DNA of 64,000 nt from Pseudomonadota bacterium (GCA_016704655.1 JADIZR010000001.1:310001-374000); one strand, 5' to 3'; counted from the first letter of the stretch, positions 38,670-48,242 are shown. The notes: a model not told the origin generated them from the sequence alone. Program-made: numbers and translations.

Positions 38670-39527
38670 GTGACTAACCAATCCGGACCTGCCGCAGCCT
38701 CCGCTCCGGCGGTCCAATCGCCATCGATTGCCGTCCTGCGCGGCGTCCATTTTGCCGTGGACTCCGGCAAGATCGTGTTCAGTGCACTCGACATCGAGAT
38801 CCGCCGCGGCGCCGTCACGGCCATCATGGGGCCGAGCGGCACGGGCAAGACCACGTTGTTGAAGCTCATCACCGGGCAGATCTTTGCCGATCGCGGCCAG
38901 GTGATCGTGGACGGCCTCGACGTGGCCAGGCTGAACCGCAAACAGCTTTATGCCCTGCGGCGGCGCATGGGCATGCTGTTCCAGAACGGGGCGTTGCTCA
39001 CGGACCTCGACGTCTTCGAGAATGTCGCGTTTCCGCTGCGCGAACACACCCGGCTGCCCGAGCGCCTGATCCGCACCATCGTGCTGACGAAACTGCACGC
39101 GGTCGGTCTGCGTGGCGCCGCTGATTTGTACCCGCAGCAGCTTTCCGGCGGCATGGGGCGACGTGTCGCCCTCGCGCGCGCCATCGTCATGGATCCCGAA
39201 ATTCTCATCTACGACGAGCCGTTCGCGGGCCTCGATCCCATTTCGATGGGCGTGGTGCTGCGGCTCATACGCTCGCTCAACGACGCGCTCGGCATCACCA
39301 GCATCGTGGTGACGCACGACGTGCGCGAAATCTCGCAGATCGCCGACCAGAGCTTCATCATTTCGGAAGGCAAGGTTGTGGCGAGCGGCACGACGGCCGA
39401 GCTGCGCGACCATCCGTCGCCGATCGTGCACCAGTTCGTCGATGGACTCGCGGACGGTCCGGTGCCGTTCCACTACCCGGCCCCCGGGTACCACGAGCAG
39501 TTGCTGGGTGGGAACGCGTTCGCATGA
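38670..39527 (+). CDS. mlaF: Mla phospholipid transport ATPase MlaF
   Basis: An ABC ATPase of about 285 residues for the MlaFEDB complex, which moves phospholipids between the membranes to keep outer-membrane asymmetry. Walker A is GPSGTGKTT, signature LSGGMGRRVALARA, Walker B ILIYDEPFAGLDP, and the switch is VTHDVRE. The N-terminal 25 residues are Ala/Pro-rich and unconserved, so the start (GTG 38670 or GTG 38583) is uncertain. It overlaps mlaE by four bases. Confidence 0.92.
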   Translation: MTNQSGPAAASAPAVQSPSIAVLRGVHFAVDSGKIVFSALDIEIRRGAVTAIMGPSGTGKTTLLKLITGQIFADRGQVIVDGLDVARLNRKQLYALRRRMGMLFQNGALLTDLDVFENVAFPLREHTRLPERLIRTIVLTKLHAVGLRGAADLYPQQLSGGMGRRVALARAIVMDPEILIYDEPFAGLDPISMGVVLRLIRSLNDALGITSIVVTHDVREISQIADQSFIISEGKVVASGTTAELRDHPSPIVHQFVDGLADGPVPFHYPAPGYHEQLLGGNAFA

Positions 39528-40294
39528 TCACGATCCTGCGCGAGACGATGCAGAGCTTCCTGACGTTCCTCGAGCGCGTCGGCCTGCTCGTGCGTTTCGC
39601 GCTCCGACTGGCTGCGATCCTGCCGCTGGGCCTGCTACGCCCCAGGCCGATCATCGAACAGGTATACAACACGGGCGCGATGTCGCTGGTCATCATCATG
39701 ACCTGTGGCCTCTTCATCGGCATGGTGCTTGGACTGCAGGGCTACGACCTGCTGACACGCTTCGGCTCCGAGGAATACCTCGGCACCGCGACCGCCATCA
39801 GCCTGCTGCGGGAGCTCGGTCCCGTCGTCACGGCACTGCTGTTCGCTGGCCGGGCGGGCACCGCGCTAGCGGCTGAACTGGGCCTGATGCGCGCCACTGA
39901 CCAGATCGCCGCGATGGAGATCATGGCCGTCGATCCCATGCGGCGCGTGGTTCTGCCACGCTTCCTGGGCGGCGTCATCGCGATGCCGCTGCTGGTCTCG
40001 ATCTTCATCGTGGTCGCCCTGTTCGGCGCGCAGCTCGTCGGCGTGGAGTTTTTCGGCGTCGACTCGGGCAGCTACTGGTCGCAGATGCGCAGTGCCGTGG
40101 AACTCAGCGATATCCGCGAAGGCCTGGTCAAGGGCCTGGTGTTCGGAGTGGCCTGCAGCCTGATCGCGGTCTACGAAGGTTACAATGCGATGCCCACGGC
40201 CGAAGGCGTCGGGCGTGCAACGACACGAACGGTGGTCATCTCCGCCGTCGTCACGCTCATCCTCGATTACATACTCACGGCCTTAATGCTGTAG
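39524..40294 (+). CDS. mlaE: Mla phospholipid transport permease MlaE
   Basis: A 256-residue inner-membrane permease with an N-terminal amphipathic segment and about five hydrophobic helices. Family landmarks are MSLVIIMTCGLFIGMVLGLQ, ELGPVVTALLFAGRAGTALAAELG, MRATDQIAAMEIMAVDP and the closing ATTRTVVISAVVTLILDYIL. The four-base ATGA overlap with mlaF and the eight-base gap to mlaD support an operon. Confidence 0.95.
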   Translation: MITILRETMQSFLTFLERVGLLVRFALRLAAILPLGLLRPRPIIEQVYNTGAMSLVIIMTCGLFIGMVLGLQGYDLLTRFGSEEYLGTATAISLLRELGPVVTALLFAGRAGTALAAELGLMRATDQIAAMEIMAVDPMRRVVLPRFLGGVIAMPLLVSIFIVVALFGAQLVGVEFFGVDSGSYWSQMRSAVELSDIREGLVKGLVFGVACSLIAVYEGYNAMPTAEGVGRATTRTVVISAVVTLILDYILTALML

Positions 40295-40302
40295 GACGAA
40301 CC

Positions 40303-40809
40303 ATGCGTTCAACGCGCACGATCGACATTTCCACCGGACTCTTCGTGATGCTTGGCTTCGCGTCGATCCTGTTTATGGTCACGCAGATCACGAACCGCGG
40401 ATATTCGCTGAAGAGCGACTCGTACCGACTCATGGCCGCATTCGAGAACATCGGCGGCCTGAAGACGGGCGCGCCGGTCTCGATGGCCGGCGTGACGATC
40501 GGCCGGGTAGAGGACATCCAGTACGACATCAACCTGTACAAGGCGATCGTGACGATGCGGATCAGCGACAAGTACCGCGCCATCCCGAACGACAGCGACG
40601 CCAGCATCTACACCGCCGGCTTGCTCGGCGGCCAGTACATCGGCTTGACGCCTGGCGGTTCGGACGTGCCTTACAAAGACGGCGATCAGGTCATCATGGC
40701 GAACGACGCCATCGTGCTCGAAAACCTGATCAGCAAGTACCTCTTCAATTCGGCGGCCACGAAGCCGGGTGAGTCGACGCCCGCACCGGCCCCCGCCGCA
40801 CAGGAGTGA
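40303..40809 (+). CDS. mlaD: Mla substrate-binding protein MlaD (MCE domain)
   Basis: A 168-residue membrane-anchored MCE protein forming the hexameric lipid channel. The N-terminal helix is TGLFVMLGFASILFMVTQI, and the MCE domain is recognised from FENIGGLKTGAPVSMAGVTIGRVEDI and YTAGLLGGQYIGLTPG. The tail is Ala/Pro-rich. It precedes mlaC with overlapping or abutting ends. Confidence 0.95.
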   Translation: MRSTRTIDISTGLFVMLGFASILFMVTQITNRGYSLKSDSYRLMAAFENIGGLKTGAPVSMAGVTIGRVEDIQYDINLYKAIVTMRISDKYRAIPNDSDASIYTAGLLGGQYIGLTPGGSDVPYKDGDQVIMANDAIVLENLISKYLFNSAATKPGESTPAPAPAAQE

Positions 40810-40817
40810 TTCCGGAC

Positions 40818-41522
40818 ATGACAGCGATGCGCGGCAACGCCGCCTGGTCGAAGCTGATCCTGGTCGCGCTGGTCGGCCTCGCCCCGTTGGCACTGACAGC
40901 ACAGACCGCTCCTGCCGCCAAGCCGGCCGTTGCGGTGCCAGGACCGGGTCCACAGGAGCTGATGCAGAAAATCTCGCAGGACCTGCTGCATGAACTCGAC
41001 GCGAACCGGGCTGCGGTGACCAAGGATCCGACCAGGCTGCGCGGGCTGGCCGACAAGTACCTGCTGCCGCACTTCGACGTCGACTACGCGGCGCGCCTGG
41101 TGCTGGGCAAGCATTGGCGCACGGCGACTGACGCGCAGAGGAAGCGCTTCATCGACGCTTTCTACCAGTCGCTGATGCGCAATTACGGCGATGCGGTGGC
41201 CGAGTTCACGGAGGACCGCCTCAAGATCCTGCCGTTCAAGGGCGATCTCGCATCGGGCGCAGCCACGATCCGCACGGAAGTAAAGCGCAGCAACGGCACG
41301 CCGGTGCCGGTCAACTACACGATGCGTGCGACGCCGCAGGGATGGAAAGCCTGGGACATCACCATCGAAGGCATTTCGTACGTGAAGAATTACCGCACGG
41401 ACTTCGGCGCCGAAATCGACCAGAAGGGCATCGACGCGGTGATCGAGCGGCTCGAGGCGCAGAACGCGGCCGGCAAGCCGGACGCGCCGGGGACGACACC
41501 GACGACCAAGGCCGGTCGCTGA
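40818..41522 (+). CDS. mlaC: periplasmic phospholipid shuttle MlaC
   Basis: A protein of about 234 residues with a signal peptide (LILVALVGLAPLALTAQTAP) and the MlaC/Ttg2D fold: LADKYLLPHFDVDYAARLVLGKHW, FIDAFYQSLMRNYGDAVAEF, WKAWDITIEGISYVKNYRTD. MlaC carries phospholipid between MlaA and MlaD. ATG 40818 is preferred; GTG 40806 abuts the CAGGAG site. The Pro/Thr-rich tail is unconserved. Confidence 0.93.
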   Translation: MTAMRGNAAWSKLILVALVGLAPLALTAQTAPAAKPAVAVPGPGPQELMQKISQDLLHELDANRAAVTKDPTRLRGLADKYLLPHFDVDYAARLVLGKHWRTATDAQRKRFIDAFYQSLMRNYGDAVAEFTEDRLKILPFKGDLASGAATIRTEVKRSNGTPVPVNYTMRATPQGWKAWDITIEGISYVKNYRTDFGAEIDQKGIDAVIERLEAQNAAGKPDAPGTTPTTKAGR

Positions 41523-41550
41523 GCCGGCGGCGGCGGGCAGCCATTACGAA

Positions 41551-41853
41551 GTGGATCAGTTCAGCATTCAGCGCGTGGCCGATGGCCGGCTCGAGGCGAG
41601 CGGGGTGCTCGGCTATGTCACGGCCGGTCGTGCGTTGCCCACGGGGCTGGCTCTGATCCCCAAGGGTTCGACGTGCACGATCGACCTGTCGCGCGTCACC
41701 GAGGCCGACAGCGCCGGTCTCGCCGTGCTGGTCGAATGGCTGGCGACGGCGAAGTCGCGCGGCACGGTGATTCGCTACGAAAGCATCCCGGCGCAGATTC
41801 TCGCGGTCGCGCGGATCTCCGACCTCGAAAGCCTGCTCACTGATGGGCACTGA
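41551..41853 (+). CDS. mlaB: STAS-domain protein MlaB
   Basis: A 100-residue STAS protein that binds and stabilises MlaF in the transporter. The STAS core is LIPKGSTCTIDLSRVTEADSAG with the conserved Thr/Ser-Asp region, followed by LVEWLATAKSRGTVIRYES. Start is GTG 41551. It is the last gene of mlaFEDCB. Confidence 0.88.
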   Translation: MDQFSIQRVADGRLEASGVLGYVTAGRALPTGLALIPKGSTCTIDLSRVTEADSAGLAVLVEWLATAKSRGTVIRYESIPAQILAVARISDLESLLTDGH

Positions 41854-41881
41854 GGTCGTCGCGAGTCCATTGCGGGGGAGC

Positions 41882-42104
41882 GCGCAAGCCAGGCGGCAGG
41901 TGCTTCTTCGCCGCTCCGGGGTCTCACGCGCTTCGTGAATCGCGCGGCGGAACCGCACGATTCACGGCGACCCTTGCTCGAGCGAGAGCGAAGCGATGGT
42001 GCCAGCGCAGCAGCGACACGGCTTCAGTGCCGCTTCGCTCTTCACGCTCGAGCTGCGGCGTTCGACACGGACCGGCGAAAAAGCACCAGCCGCCTGCCTT
42101 GCGC
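41882..42104. repeat. long imperfect inverted repeat between mlaB and mlaA
   Basis: Outer arms 41882-41912 and 42074-42104 match at 28 of 31 positions. Inner arms 41976-41995 and 42031-42053 pair GCTCGAGCG and AGAGCGAAGCG with their complements. A further hairpin (41934-41947 with 41953-41966, one mismatch) is nested in the left half. The 277-base gap between the convergent genes is almost entirely this structure and has no gene. It may end transcription from both sides, but there is no T-run. Confidence 0.85.
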
Positions 42105-42130
42105 ATCAATCGCGCGCCCGCGCGCGGAAC

Positions 42131-42954
42131 TCACTGCTTTTGCGTTGGGTCGTTTTCCTCGGCTGGTGGCTGCGCCGCATCGCCTTCATCCACCGCCGGC
42201 TCCTCGCTTTCTCTCAGCGCTTCCTCGGCCCAGTCCGCGTCGTCCCCGGACAGCGCGCTCTGCGGCGGATTACCGTCGAAGACCAGGTACAGCCGGCGCT
42301 GCAGGTAGGCGTCGCGCACGAACACGTAGGGGTCGTAGGTCTGCGCCAGCGTCTTGTCGAGCGACAGGTACTGCGCGCGCCGGTCCAGGAAGCTCAGCCC
42401 CAGGAAATCCAGCGCTCCGAACCCGCGCTGTACCAGCGGAACGGTTGCGTGAAATCGTCGGCGACGCGAGCCGGCGCATCGCGCAGCGTTGCCGGACCCA
42501 GGAAGGGCAGGACCAGGTAGGGACCGGGGGGGACGCCCCACCAGCCGAGCGTCTGGCCTGAATCCTCGTTGTGCTTTGGCAGGTTGGTGCCGCCCGAAGC
42601 CACGTCGATCACGCCGCCCCAGCCGAGCGTGGTGTTCAGCAGGAAGCGTCCCGTGTCCTGGGTGCCTTCCTTGAACTTGCCCTGCAGGAACTGGTGGAGG
42701 ATCGTCGTCGGACCACTCAGGTTATCGAAGAAGTTGCCGACGCCCGTCTGCACGATCTTCGGTGTGTAGTCCCGATATATCGTGGCTGCCGGCCTCAGCG
42801 CGTAGCGGTCCAGGGTGTCGTTGAACTTAAAGACACCGCGGTTGACTCTCTCGAACGGGTCGGGATTCCGTGGACGCGGGGTGCCGTCCGCCTGGGTCGT
42901 CGCGCAGCCGCCGAGAAACGCGGCCACGGCCAGCAAGGCGAAGGCAGCCGTCAA
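42131..42954 (-). CDS. mlaA: outer-membrane lipoprotein MlaA (VacJ), one-base frameshift, start uncertain
   Basis: The MlaA outer-membrane component that extracts mislocalised phospholipid. The first frame has a lipoprotein signal ending AAFLGGC, then NPDPFERVNRGVFKFND, TPKIVQTGVGNFFDNLSGPT and GRFLLNTTLGWGGVID. Near 42421-42430 the frame must shift by one base to continue GFGALDFLGLSFLDRRAQYL, DPYVFVRDAYLQRRLYLVFD, which is the family C-terminus. The acidic, Pro-rich tail ends at 42131. No ATG or GTG is well placed; TTG 42954 begins the hydrophobic segment, but an upstream start is possible. Confidence 0.85.
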
Positions 42955-43090
42955 CCGGAAAACAGCGGCCCGGGGACGCGCTGCGGGAAGTGCCAGGAAA
43001 CATAGGAACCCTATGCCGTGACGGCAGGGCGACCACCCTGTCGCTCCGCAAGCGCGGCATTCTACCGATTCGTGCCACGTCGTCGCGTGT

Positions 43091-44632
43091 TTAACCGGGC
43101 GCACGCTGCCCGTCGGGTGAACGCTGTCCGTCCGGCGCCTGCCCGTCCGGCGGCTTTTTCGACCGGTTGCGTTCCTTTGGCAGCCATTCACGCACCTCCT
43201 TGAGCCGCGCCACGAACTTGGCACGCTGCTGGTCGGTGATGCTCGGCACCGACAGCGCAAGTTCGAGCTGATTGATGGCAAGCATGAGGTCACCACCCAT
43301 CAGGTGGTATTCCGCCATGTACGAGTAAGCGTCGGCCACGTCGCCTGCCGCGTTGGCGGCCATTGCCGTCAGCCGAATCTGCTCCTGCGTCGGCGGTACG
43401 TTGTTGAACAGGTCGAGCAACACTTCGTGGGCGCGCTTGGCGCGACCCGCCTGCATCAGGGCCTCGCCGTAGCGGACCGTGACGGGCACGTTGCGGGGGG
43501 CCAGTTCAAGCGCGTGTTCGAGCGTCCCCAGCGCCTCCTGCGTCCTGCCCGTGGCGAGCTGCGCCTGGCCGAGAGCGGTGTGGAACGCCATCACCTCCGG
43601 GTGCTGCTGGCGCAACCGCTGGAACGTCAACACCGCCTTGTCGGCTTCGTTGCCGTACAGCTGCGACAAGCCGCGTCCGTACGTCTGGGCGAGCGACAGG
43701 TCGGCTTCGTTCTCGCCGAGCGCCCGGTAATAGTCGCGGGGATCGCCGTTGCGCGTGAAGAGCAGCACGCGGATGCGCTCTTTCATCAGCGCGTAGCTGA
43801 GGCTTTCCTTCGGGTTGACCGGCGGGTACTGCAAGGCACGGTCCTTGGATTCCGCGATGCGGTTGCTGGTGACCGGATGCGTGCGCAGCAACTCGGGCAC
43901 CCGGTCCGGGCCGAGCTGGGTGCGGCGGAACATCGTGTCGAAGAACGCCGGCATCGCGTTCGGATCGAACCCGGCGGAGGCCAGGACGCCGATGCCGATG
44001 CGATCGGCCTCGTATTCGTTTTCGCGGGTGAAATTGATGCCGGCCTGCGCGGCCATGTTCTGGGCCGCGGTGATCGCACCCATCGTCACGTCTGAACTGC
44101 CGCCGGCGGCGCCGACCAGGATCGCGGCAAGCATCGCGGCCGTGGTCATCATGTTGGCGCGCGATTGTGCCTCGAGTCCGCGCGCAATGTGCCGTTGCGT
44201 GACGTGTGCCACTTCGTGCGCCAGCACGCCGGCGAGTTCGCTCTCATTGCGCGTCTCGAGCATGAGGCCCGAGTGAATGCCAACGTATCCGCCGGGCAGG
44301 GCGAACGCGTTGATGGCCGGATCGCGCACGACGAAGAAATTGAAGCTACGGTTGCCATCCTGGGCGAGGCTCGACAGCCGCAGCCCCAGGGACTGAATGT
44401 ATTCATGAACCTCCGGATCGTCGAGGACCATGCCCGCCTCACGCAGGTTGCGCATGACCATTCGGCCGATCTGGCTCTCGTCTTCGAGGCTGAGCGCCTC
44501 CTGGGCCGCGGTTCCCATTTCGGGGAGCTGGTCCTGGGAGGACTTCTGGGGCTGTGCCAGCGCCGGCAGCGAGGCCAGCAGGAGGGCGAACGCCGGCAGG
44601 TGGGGACGGCGCAGGATGGCGGTGAAATTCAT
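43091..44632 (-). CDS. bepA: BepA-like periplasmic M48 metalloprotease with TPR domain
   Basis: A 513-residue periplasmic protease/chaperone for outer-membrane assembly. A signal peptide (ending PALAQPQ) is followed by the M48 domain with zinc motif HEVAH and downstream ENEYEADRIG, and by INAFALPGGYVGIHSGL. The C-terminal half has TPR repeats (YGNEADKAVLTFQRLRQQHP, AFHTALGQAQLATGRTQEAL). The extreme tail is a short degenerate repeat of PDGQ-type units. It lies directly upstream of mlaA on the same strand; both act in outer-membrane quality control. Confidence 0.9.
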   Translation of the reverse strand: MNFTAILRRPHLPAFALLLASLPALAQPQKSSQDQLPEMGTAAQEALSLEDESQIGRMVMRNLREAGMVLDDPEVHEYIQSLGLRLSSLAQDGNRSFNFFVVRDPAINAFALPGGYVGIHSGLMLETRNESELAGVLAHEVAHVTQRHIARGLEAQSRANMMTTAAMLAAILVGAAGGSSDVTMGAITAAQNMAAQAGINFTRENEYEADRIGIGVLASAGFDPNAMPAFFDTMFRRTQLGPDRVPELLRTHPVTSNRIAESKDRALQYPPVNPKESLSYALMKERIRVLLFTRNGDPRDYYRALGENEADLSLAQTYGRGLSQLYGNEADKAVLTFQRLRQQHPEVMAFHTALGQAQLATGRTQEALGTLEHALELAPRNVPVTVRYGEALMQAGRAKRAHEVLLDLFNNVPPTQEQIRLTAMAANAAGDVADAYSYMAEYHLMGGDLMLAINQLELALSVPSITDQQRAKFVARLKEVREWLPKERNRSKKPPDGQAPDGQRSPDGQRAPG

Positions 44633-44678
44633 GTGCTTCCTCTGACAGCCGACCCCGCCGAGGGTTCCTCGCGCGAGC

Positions 44679-46103
44679 CTACAGCCTCTCGGAAGCGAAG
44701 TCTGCGAGCCGCGAACGCTCGCCGCGGGTCAGCGTGATGTGGCCGTAATGGCGCCAGCCGCGGAAGCGGTTCACGACGTAAGTGAGGCCGCAGGTGGTCT
44801 CCGACAGGTACGGGGAATCGATCTGCGCGATGTTGCCGAGGCAGACGAGCTTGGTGCCGGGGCCGGCGCGGGTGACCAGCGCCTTCATCTGCTTGGGCGT
44901 CAGGTTCTGCGCTTCGTCCAGGATCAGGTAGCGGTTCAGGAACGTGCGGCCGCGCATGAAGTTGAGCGAGCGGATCTTGATGCGGTTACGCAGCAGGTCG
45001 TTGGTGGCGGCGCGACCCCAGCTGCCGCCTTCCTGGCTTTGCGTCAGGACCTCGAGGTTGTCCATCAGCGCGCCCATCCAGGGCTCCATCTTTTCCTCTT
45101 CCGTGCCTGGCAGGAAACCGATGTCCTCTCCCAGCGGGATCGTCACGCGCGTCATGATGATCTCGGTGAAACGATTGGTCTCGAGCGCCTGCGACAGGCC
45201 CGCGGCCAGCGTCAGCAGCGTCTTGCCCGTGCCCGCGGGACCGAGGATCGTGACGAAGTCGATTTCAGGGTCGAGCAACAGGTTCAGCGCGAAATTCTGC
45301 TCGCGGTTGCGCGCGCTGATGCCCCAGACACCGTGGCGCTCGCTGCGGTAGTCGCGCGCCACTTCAATGACGGCCGACTCGCCGTCGATCGAACGGACGA
45401 TGCCTTCGAGGCCGTGATCGTCGGCCTGGTACACGAATTGATTGGGCGCCCAGTCGGCAACCAGCTTGTTGCGCACGCGGTAGAACGTCCGGCCGCCGGC
45501 CTCGTGCCAGGACTCGAGCTTGCGGCCAGCCTTGTCCCAGAAGTTGCCCGGCAGCTTTTCGATGCCGGTGTAGAGCAGGTCGGCGTCCTCGATCGTCTTG
45601 TCGCTGTAATAATCCTCGGCTCGCACGCCGAGGATGGCGGCCTTGATGCGCAGGTTGATGTCCTTCGACACCAGCGTGACGCGCGCGTCGCGATGCTCCT
45701 GCTGCAACGCGAGCGTCTGCGCGAGAATCGCGTTGTCGGCACCGTGGCCGGGCAGGGTGGCGGGCAGGTTGCCGTTGAGCTGCCTGGTCTGGAAATAGAG
45801 GCGGCCACTCGGCGGCTTCTTGCCGCCTGGCGTGAACTTGGCCGAGGGCAATTCGATGCCGTGATCGATCTGCAGCTTGTTCGAGTTCGCCATCAGCTCG
45901 TCGAGAAAACGGCTGACCTGACGCACGTTGCGAGCGGCCTCCGACAGCCCCTTCTTGCCGGCGTCGAGTTCTTCGAGCACGGTCATCGGGATGAAGATGT
46001 CGTGTTCCTCGAACCGGAAGATGGCCGAGGGGTCGTGCATCATGACGTTGGTGTCGAGAACGTAGATCCTGCGCGGTTCGATCTGCTTGCGGGTCTTGGC
46101 CAA
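44679..46103 (-). CDS. PhoH-family protein with N-terminal PIN domain
   Basis: A 474-residue PIN-PhoH (PhoH2-type) protein combining a PIN ribonuclease-like domain and an ATPase/helicase-like domain. The PIN part has YVLDTNVMMHDPSAI and conserved acids in TVLEELDAGKKG and DNAILAQ. The PhoH domain has Walker A GPAGTGKT and Walker B YLILDEAQN, and ends LTRGERSRLADFASERL. The family is linked to RNA unwinding and cleavage. It is separated by 46 bases from bepA and 54 bases from bcp, all on the minus strand. Confidence 0.92.
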   Translation of the reverse strand: MAKTRKQIEPRRIYVLDTNVMMHDPSAIFRFEEHDIFIPMTVLEELDAGKKGLSEAARNVRQVSRFLDELMANSNKLQIDHGIELPSAKFTPGGKKPPSGRLYFQTRQLNGNLPATLPGHGADNAILAQTLALQQEHRDARVTLVSKDINLRIKAAILGVRAEDYYSDKTIEDADLLYTGIEKLPGNFWDKAGRKLESWHEAGGRTFYRVRNKLVADWAPNQFVYQADDHGLEGIVRSIDGESAVIEVARDYRSERHGVWGISARNREQNFALNLLLDPEIDFVTILGPAGTGKTLLTLAAGLSQALETNRFTEIIMTRVTIPLGEDIGFLPGTEEEKMEPWMGALMDNLEVLTQSQEGGSWGRAATNDLLRNRIKIRSLNFMRGRTFLNRYLILDEAQNLTPKQMKALVTRAGPGTKLVCLGNIAQIDSPYLSETTCGLTYVVNRFRGWRHYGHITLTRGERSRLADFASERL

Positions 46104-46157
46104 GTCGGGCTCCGCTGATGTGGTGAGGCGGGAAGGTGGGTGCGAAAGGCCGCCGTG

Positions 46158-46631
46158 TCAGAGCTCAGCCGCGGCGGCGAGCACTTCTTCTGCGTGGCCA
46201 GGCACCTTGACCTTGCGCCATTCCCGACGCAGCACGCCCTTCGCGTCGATCAGGAAAGTGCTGCGCTCGACACCCATGTACTTCCTGCCGTACATGCTTT
46301 TTTCCTTCCACACGTCGAAGAGCTGGCACACGGCCTTGTCTTCGTCGGCGAGCAGCGGGAACGTGAAGCCGTACCTGGCGATGAACTTGTCGTGCGAAGC
46401 GACGCTGTCGGGCGAGACGCCGACGATCTCCGTGCCGGACTTCCTGAACTTCGCGTGCAGGTCGCGGAAGGCTTCGCCTTCCCTGGTGCAACCCGACGTG
46501 TTGTCCTTCGGATAGAAGTAGACGACGAGGTTCCTGCCGGCGACATCGGCCAGCTTCCATTTTGTGCCACCGCTGGCGACAGCGGCAAAGGCGGGCACCT
46601 TGCGGTCGAGCGTGACGGTCTTTGCAGGCAT
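46158..46631 (-). CDS. bcp: thiol peroxidase Bcp/PrxQ
   Basis: A 157-residue peroxiredoxin. The peroxidatic Cys is in YPKDNTSGCTREGEAFRD. The usual second Cys five residues later is replaced (CTREGEA), which resembles one-Cys PrxQ variants; another Cys is in KAVCQLFDVWKEK. It reduces hydroperoxides. Together with gcvR upstream and dapA divergent, it keeps the common gammaproteobacterial bcp-gcvR/dapA order. Confidence 0.92.
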   Translation of the reverse strand: MPAKTVTLDRKVPAFAAVASGGTKWKLADVAGRNLVVYFYPKDNTSGCTREGEAFRDLHAKFRKSGTEIVGVSPDSVASHDKFIARYGFTFPLLADEDKAVCQLFDVWKEKSMYGRKYMGVERSTFLIDAKGVLRREWRKVKVPGHAEEVLAAAAEL

Positions 46632-46643
46632 GAGTGACGTGTC

Positions 46644-47174
46644 TCAGGACTTCAGGGGTTCGAGGATGGCGTCGAGATTCATGTGATCGCAGAGATCCAT
46701 GAACTCTTCGCGCAGCGCCGCGATGTGGATCCGGGTCGGCACGTGGATGACCATGTACACCGAGAACATCGGGGCACCCGTGTGCGCGGCGTTGTAGGTG
46801 CGGGTGCTGATGTCGCCCACGTCGATGCCGCGCGACGAGAAAAAGCCGGACAGGGTGTGCAATACGCCCGGCTGGTCGAGGCACACGACATCGACCGTGT
46901 AGCTGATCATGTCGACCCGGGGAGGGCGCTGCTCGGTACGGCGCACCGTGATCGTGAGGCCGGAGGCCTCGCCGAGCTTGGCGAGTTCGCCTTCGAGTTT
47001 AGCCAGCGTGTGCCAGTTGCCCGCCACGAGCAGCAGCATGGCGAACTCGTTGCCGAGCGCCGTCATGCGACTTTCGAGGACGTTGCCGCCACATTCCACG
47101 ACCACGCGGGTCAGGTCGTAGACCAGCCCGGTCCGGTCGTTGCCAATGGCGCAGATCGCGATCAGTTGCTTCAT
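46644..47174 (-). CDS. gcvR: GcvR-like ACT-domain regulator
   Basis: A 176-residue protein with two ACT domains: AICAIGNDRTGLVYDLTRVV at residues 4-80 and VVCLDQPGVLHTLSGFFSSRGI at about 93-170. It matches GcvR, which antagonises GcvA in glycine-cleavage regulation. No DNA-binding domain is present. Position upstream of bcp and divergent from dapA supports the call; the physiological ligand here is not established. Confidence 0.85.
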   Translation of the reverse strand: MKQLIAICAIGNDRTGLVYDLTRVVVECGGNVLESRMTALGNEFAMLLLVAGNWHTLAKLEGELAKLGEASGLTITVRRTEQRPPRVDMISYTVDVVCLDQPGVLHTLSGFFSSRGIDVGDISTRTYNAAHTGAPMFSVYMVIHVPTRIHIAALREEFMDLCDHMNLDAILEPLKS

Positions 47175-47290
47175 GGATTCCTGGACTCAGTGTATCGGCG
47201 CCGCACGGGCGCGTGTACCGTGATTTTGCCTTGCTTCGCTGCTTTCCGCTTGCGTAGCATGAGCAATCTTCCCGCCGAGGCCCCCGCAGA

Positions 47291-48172
47291 ATGTTCCAGG
47301 GCAGCATCCCAGCGCTCGTGACGCCAATGCGCGCCGACGGGGCGGTCGATTTCCAGGCCTGGGAGCGCCTGCTGGATTTCCACGTCGCCGAAGGCACGGA
47401 CGCTGTCGTCGTCGGCGGCACGACCGGGGAGTCCCCGACACTCGAGCCGGCTGAGGTCGCGGAACTGGTCCGGCGCGCCAAGGCGCGTGTCGCCGGTCGC
47501 CTGCCGGTCATCGCGGGCAGTGGCACGAATTCCACGGCGAAGAGCATCGAGCTGTCGCGCGAACTGGCCGCCGCCGGCGCCGATGGACTGCTCACGGTCG
47601 TCCCGTACTACAACCGACCCACCCAGGAAGGACTGTACCGGCACTTCATTGCGATCGCCGATTCGGTCGACGTGCCGGTCATTCTCTACAACGTGCCGGG
47701 TCGCACCGTGTGCGACATGCTGCCTGAGACAGTCGTGCGGTTGTCCGAGCACCCCAGGATCGTGGGCATCAAGGAGGCGACAGGTGACATGTCGCGGGCC
47801 GAATCGATCCTGGGCGCTGCCAAGCCTGGCTTCCTGCTGCTGAGCGGCGACGACCCTACGGCCGCCGAACTGATGAAGCGGGGCGCCCGTGGCGTGATTT
47901 CGGTGACTGCCAACGTCGCACCGCGTGCGATGCACGACATGTGCGTCGCCGCGCTCGAGGGGCACCATGTGGAGGCTGCGGCACTCAACGAACGGTTGAT
48001 GCCTCTGCACCTGGCGATGTTCGTCGAGCCGAACCCGATCCCCGTCAAATGGGCCGTGGCCCGGCTGGGGCTGATCGAGCGGGGCATCAGGCTACCGTTG
48101 ACCTTGTTATCCGAGCGTCTCGAGACAGAAATGCTGGCCGCGATGAAGGCGACCGGCGTGAGGATCGCCTGA
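47291..48172 (+). CDS. dapA: 4-hydroxy-tetrahydrodipicolinate synthase
   Basis: A 293-residue aldolase condensing pyruvate with aspartate semialdehyde, the first committed step to lysine and meso-diaminopimelate. Motifs: GSIPALVTPMRADGAVD, VGGTTGESPTL, catalytic Tyr in VVPYYNRPTQEGLYRHF, Schiff-base Lys in RIVGIKEATGDM, and LLSGDDPTAAELM. Length is standard. A tRNA-Ser gene follows 70 bases later. Confidence 0.96.
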   Translation: MFQGSIPALVTPMRADGAVDFQAWERLLDFHVAEGTDAVVVGGTTGESPTLEPAEVAELVRRAKARVAGRLPVIAGSGTNSTAKSIELSRELAAAGADGLLTVVPYYNRPTQEGLYRHFIAIADSVDVPVILYNVPGRTVCDMLPETVVRLSEHPRIVGIKEATGDMSRAESILGAAKPGFLLLSGDDPTAAELMKRGARGVISVTANVAPRAMHDMCVAALEGHHVEAAALNERLMPLHLAMFVEPNPIPVKWAVARLGLIERGIRLPLTLLSERLETEMLAAMKATGVRIA

Positions 48173-48242
48173 TTTCAACTGTGGCCCGGATCGCAGGCTA
48201 CTAGCCGGGTGGGCGACGGGCGTGTACCCTTCCGCCCCCTGC

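Noticed and set aside
44739..46118. 459-codon frame opposite the PhoH gene
   Set aside because: Antisense shadow of a well-conserved PIN-PhoH gene.
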